Assembly (NCBI RefSeq): GCF_000327385.1
Contig: NW_008708227.1
Coordinates: forward strand, 96,738 to 160,737
DNA: 64,000 bases
Direction: 5' to 3'
Source of the DNA: Lottia gigantea
Lineage: Eukaryota; Mollusca; Gastropoda; Lottiidae
In this document: positions 59,301 through 64,000 of the stretch, piece after piece
Numbering within the stretch: the first letter of the stretch is position 1
Layout: every line of letters begins with the position of its first letter
Position numbers and translations under genes: made by a program
The notes under the pieces: model-generated
Databases searched by the model: none
What the model was told of the DNA's origin: nothing
What the model saw: only the letters and a program-made list of their open reading frames with translations

Positions 59301-62300
59301 TAACAACAAAGCGAAGACTAAACTACAATAGTGCGGGAGAAGACAGGGATCTGGAATGTAACCCAGTTTAGCAGAAGCTGTGTTATATTTTGACATTTGC
59401 AAAATATTTTTTGGCAAATTCCTGCAAATCATTATCTACATAGTTAATAATCTTTTTTTATATAAGTAAATAGTCTTCAGAAGTACAGCATTCTGTGTTA
59501 CAAAATTTGATTTCGATGTTTTCAATTCCAGTTAAAAACACATGCATTCACAATTCTATTTTAAGACTAACCTCGCAAGTTTTATTGCTTTGATGTATTA
59601 TTAACCTTGTCCCTAATTGAATTACCAGATAACCATCTACACCTTTGTTTTATAGTAGCAATTATAGATTTATTCTTCTTCATTAAATATTTATTGAGAA
59701 TTTATGATTTGTTTATATTTACGTCAATAAATTGATTTAGATCTATTAATCTAATCGGATCGGACGATCAATTAAGAGCTCTTGATTTTTTTTTATCGAA
59801 AAATCATATACAACTCATATAGATTAAGTATTTATTAACAAAAGAGATAATTTTTCCGAATGCTCAATTTTCACTCAGTGCAAAAAGTGGTAAAAGGCTA
59901 TTATCCTATAGCTTTTCATCGTCAAAAAAATACAAAATGATTTGCGGAATTTTAAAAATTCAGATTCATCAGATTCGGCTTAACCCGTCTTTTCAGTTTC
60001 AAATTCAAGGAATCCGCAGGTAATACAATCTGCTACATATAATCATTTTGCATAAGGGTATTTTTCGTCTCAATATTATCTAAAAATGTCCCTGCCATGA
60101 CGAAAGGCTAAAATGTTCACTATTAAACTCTTTCAACATTACAGTTTTGATGTCTCTTTGTGAATCTTGATAAATCAACATTCTGCTCACACGATAATAA
60201 TGTTGAAGGTACTTCATTAAATTGACGTTATTAAATTTATTCAATGTAAGCTTAGTGTATATTGTTAAATTATGATTTTAGACACGTATCTCAAGTTTAC
60301 TTTCGTCTTCTTCAATCGTCAGTTTTTTTATTTACTGTATGAAGTCTACAAGGTAATTGAGGATTATAGGATATTTATACCAAGGTTTCTAATATCAATT
60401 GGTATATATCATTGAAACAGACTTCCAATGGTTAAGTTGTTAAGGATTATTAAGATTTTCGGTACAGATGTATTGTATTCCTAAAGTTAAAAACTAAAAT
60501 CGATCGAGAAATATGCTTTCTGGAAAATGTTAACAATTGTTTGGATAATTGTACAGGTTTACAGACATTTTACCCCAAGAAGAATACTCATTGTTTCTGA
60601 TTCTGACCTGTTGACCGAACCCTCTACTTATAATGTTAATCACCATGCGGACTGAAATGATGCACTGGCATCCCCACCCCTTGACCAATTACACCATCAT
60701 GGAATCATCTCTTTAGATCCTTTTTAACATATCAAGACAAACAAATACTCTAATAGTCGAATATCAACGTGCAACCAGATGTGATAGTTTGTTAAAGAAT
60801 TAAATAAACTACAGCTAGAAGGCGTTAAGAACCAATATTTTTCAACCAGGCTAGTCAAATAGTTCCGTTTCCATAGTCAAGAAACGTCATTCCCTTGTCT
60901 CACGAGCATCAGTCATTGACAGTCATTAACGATCCAATTATGTAATCATCCGATAAGGTCAATGATTTATATGGGAGTGGTGCACAAATTTATTCAGCCA
61001 ATAATCCATTGAGCGATTTTCTTTCCAAGTCTGTACCTCAAGACAAGAAGTTTTTCAAACGATCAATCTCTAATTATGTTATAGACTCAGAGTAATATTA
61101 CTGCAAATTTGGACCAGTGGAGAAATTAAAAAACAATCATTAGGAAAATTGAAACTTAAATACATCAACCGACCACCAAATACAAAAGTAAAAGTAGAAA
61201 CACTACAATTTGGTATAGATTTTTGAAATGGTCATGTTCACCGACAGATATCAAAAGTCAAAACATCAAAGATGCGTCAAAGCTGTCAAATGCTCAGTAT
61301 GTCATATTTATTCTAAAGTCTTATATAAGACCGACTCTTATAATTCCAAACACATATGAGCAGTAGGATAACTCTGAGATCGACCCGCAAACCCTTTACA
61401 AAAAAATTCGGTCCAAATGACCTCAGTCCATTTAATGTCCAGATTCTTGCCAATAAACTAGTGGGTTTGTCTATTTTGAGCTCCTTCTTCTTTAAAATGT
61501 GTTTAATTGGAGTGAATCTTGAGTGAATTTAGCCAATTTCTCACCAAACATCATCAGTATTATTATTGACATTGAGTTAGTTGTCAAGTTGAATCGTCAT
61601 CGTGGGTCAACATTACTTAATCTTAGAATAAATATTGAACAAAATATATTAAATCTTCCAATTACTGCTTGCCATTACTGACAGAAACTGGATGTTTGGA
61701 CTCTTCATGTTTTTCAACGCGGTCTAATACAGACTATGGACAAAGGAAGCCATATATTCGCTATCTGTATTTTCTTTTAACGTCCCGAACTCTTAAGAGA
61801 ATTCCACGTGAGTTGAACGCCACACGAAAACGATCTCCGTGACGACAATTTTCAAAATCGAACCAAATACTGGTGTAAGCGATAGTTAGGTGGGTAGAGC
61901 AGAGTAATACACGCACAGGAAACATCCTCTGGGTTATTGGCGTTGTAATATGGCGTAAAATGTTGTAGTGGTTGAAGGCCTTAACTCTCTCTTAAGACAC
62001 CTATCTTGGTCATCAACATTTCATCATATGGAATGATCTGTGATCGATTATTCCCAATCCTGTACCGAATCTTTGGTTAATGGATCGCTCTGTAACAAAG
62101 TGACTACTATGAATTATATTAGCCTAATAATCTCCGCTCCATCTTTTGTGGCGTCAGGATTAAATATAAAAAACTAGTCTCACTAACACGCAAATATTTT
62201 CTTATTTTGAATTGGTCAGAAGTAAATATTCAGGCCATTGTTTCGTATTTACTAAAGATATTATAACAAGTCATCTTAAAAGGTTACGGAGAAAAATGGG

Positions 62301-62740
62301 AACATTTTTAAACATTATTGAAGCACGTAGGATATTTTAAAAGGTGAAATAGAATGGAGAAATGTTTCACCTTTTCCGTATTCAATATGTTTGAAAAGAA
62401 ATAATACAAAGAAATTTGTTGAAATAAAATTCTATATACTTCACAAGTGGGATATAATCTTCGCCATATAATATATAATATACTTAAAAATTCGTTTTGA
62501 CATTTTCTTTTACAACTATTTTGATCCCATTTTTTTTATAGGTTTCCTTCATTTTCGTATATTTTGAGACTGTTTGAAACTTTAAATCTGGTGGTATTTT
62601 GGGGTTTAGGGTTATAAATTTGAATCTGGTGCTCTGTTCTATGAATCTGAACTTTCCAGAAGCAACTTTTGTAGATGGCGATAATAAAATTACGCCAGAG
62701 ATATTTTTCCTTTACAATTTACATCAATTTAAATGTATTT
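56400..62740. other. AT-rich non-coding region
   Basis: I see no supported gene here apart from the Penelope-type end at 58305-58390. Open frames at 57339-57566 (minus) and 57944-58225 (plus) have no recognisable domain or splice context. A hairpin with an 11-bp stem (AAAAGGTGAAA / TTTCACCTTTT) lies at about 62338-62374. Confidence 0.45.
58305..58390 (-). repeat. Penelope-type terminal sequence (hammerhead-like core)
   Basis: The minus strand reads CACCTGATGATGACATATG, then AAACGATTGTACAATAAACC. A CTGATGA...GAAAC arrangement at a retroelement edge is known from Penelope-like elements, where it forms a hammerhead ribozyme. Here the stem between the two core parts is very weak, so function is doubtful and the assignment tentative. 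Confidence 0.35.
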
Positions 62741-62748
62741 GATTACAG

Positions 62749-62781
62749 GAGAATTCTACGACAGTCTTAAAAGTGACAAGG
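62749..62781 (+). CDS. Candidate 33-nt exon, possibly of the same plus-strand gene
   Basis: A pyrimidine-rich acceptor ends at 62748, and the donor is AAG G|GTAATT. Two bases complete a split codon, ten codons follow (EFYDSLKSDK), and one base is left over, so the exon keeps phase 1. The nearest phase-compatible upstream exon I found is 53907-53976, almost 9 kb away, so the link is tentative. Confidence 0.22.
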
Positions 62782-62799
62782 GTAATTACTATTGAATGA

Positions 62800-64000
62800 A
62801 ACGAAAATTCCCCAATCTGATAAATACGTTCAGTTTGAAATTAATATATAGGTAAATACCTCGTCTCACCTAGCTAGACGTTCAAGTATTGAGTTTATGT
62901 TAAGTAAAGGGCGTTAAAATGATAAAAGCTCTCGAGATTGTTTGCTTTACCTAGGTAAACTGTCATCTTAAACTATAGTTAAAACAATCTTAATCTTACA
63001 TAGTAAAACAAATATTATCTTCTAATCTTCTTCAACATAGTTTAACTCAGACTTTAGGAAAACTGGACACTGGACGTTTGCTAAAAAATGTGAATTGACC
63101 AGACCTTCATCAAATGATACTTATTTATAAGATTTATGGATTGTTGTAACCATCTGCCCTGGTCAATAAACACTATTCTGGGTTTAACCAACCTTTTGCA
63201 GAATTTCAGATAATTCTTCATCTACCCTGACAAAAAAAATCAATATGATGGCCCAAGTCTGTCTACGGAATATTTCTCATAGCTTCTATTTACACTACGT
63301 CTGTGGTGCTTGTCATTCCAGATAAACTGGAATTAAGCCCTATATGATACATAATAGGGCTTTGAACTGGACTAGATTGTGACGTCACTATCGCATAACA
63401 AATTGTAGGAATCGATGACCTCGGCATAGTACAAATGAAAACTGCTTTATTGAAAACACTGACTTGCATCTTTTTATTTCCAGTCATACGACAGTTGCAG
63501 TTACATACTAATTATTATACGTATTCTTCATTATCGCCAATGTTTTTTATTCCGTTTCCACTGAGAATTTGAGACTTTTAACATGGTAATTAGCACCTTA
63601 ATAAGCTTCCTGTTTATAACCTTTAACGGCGGATACAAAATATTTTCTTTCAAATTTTACCAATCTATTTACGAATCTGGTTCTCCTGATATGAAATTGC
63701 ATAATGCAATCGTCAATAAATATACAATAGACAAAATTAGCTATTTGGACTCGGTGGTACAGAAAGATAGGATGCATAACTCAATTCATTTCACTCAATT
63801 TGATTTCATTTTGATTGCTCGGATAATTTTCCGAGAAATGAATTTAAATATGAGTTTCCTTGTGATATTGATTATGAGATTCATATGCATGGTAATTTGA
63901 AATTTTTAAGCTAAACATAGCAAGCAATATATGCATATTCATCTATACTCGATATCAAATGCATAACACAGCATTGACAGATGGAAAATGTAGAAAAATA
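62800..64000. other. Right end of window, no supported gene
   Basis: A 105-codon plus-strand frame at 63583-63900 is AT-rich, matches nothing I know and has no clear promoter or splice sites. If the candidate plus-strand gene is real, this would be one of its introns. Confidence 0.35.

Noticed and set aside
61876-61940. tRNA-like A-box (AGTTAGGTGGGTAGAGC)
   Set aside because: No B-box with GGTTCGA and no cloverleaf follows. At most it is an old SINE fragment.
63583-63900. 105-codon plus-strand frame
   Set aside because: It is AT-rich with no recognisable domain and no splice or promoter support.

Overview
The window looks like AT-rich nuclear DNA of an invertebrate, most likely a lophotrochozoan and probably a mollusc. 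This is inferred from many small exons with GT-AG introns, minisatellite-filled introns, a Penelope-like retroelement with a GIY-YIG nuclease, Tc1 and hAT relics, and non-autonomous elements that carry GGAC simple repeats. No operons, ribosome binding sites or prokaryotic signals were seen. One run of 334 Ns (49698-50031) marks an assembly gap.

Layout. (1) 1669-13066, minus strand: a complete inter-alpha-trypsin-inhibitor heavy-chain-like (ITIH-like) secreted protein, rebuilt as 12 exons whose phases all agree (844 residues: signal peptide, VIT domain, vWA domain with a full MIDAS, DPHF site, C-terminal ITIH domain). Its introns hold a Tc1 transposon, two hAT-like MITEs, several other MITE-like repeats and two minisatellites. 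(2) 15518-23031, minus strand: an intact microsomal cytochrome P450 of the clan 2 type, 10 coding exons in phase (520 residues), with a likely non-coding 5' exon near 23362. (3) 23985-26900, minus strand: two decayed Penelope-like fragments in head-to-tail order, followed by a poorly understood stretch to 28.9 kb. (4) 29469-50395, minus strand: most of a scaffold protein with three PH domains and a coiled coil. It has eight exons, a 15-kb intron, an assembly gap inside the first PH domain and an unresolved 5' end. (5) 50.4-64 kb: mostly non-coding, AT-rich DNA. It holds a minisatellite split by a mobile element, a Penelope-type end, and a TATA-driven candidate first exon on the plus strand.

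The most unusual structure is in the ITIH-like gene. The intron after the VIT-domain exon carries a 48/52-bp minisatellite whose unit is a copy of that exon's own 3' end plus its 5' splice site. It therefore lays out about 19 decoy GTAAGT donors directly downstream of the real one. A second intron of the same gene has a minisatellite that also starts at a 5' splice site. Transposons have inserted into tandem repeats at three separate places in the window.

The three main genes (extracellular matrix or plasma protein, ER oxidase, PH scaffold) do not form an evident pathway; they are simply neighbours on one strand.
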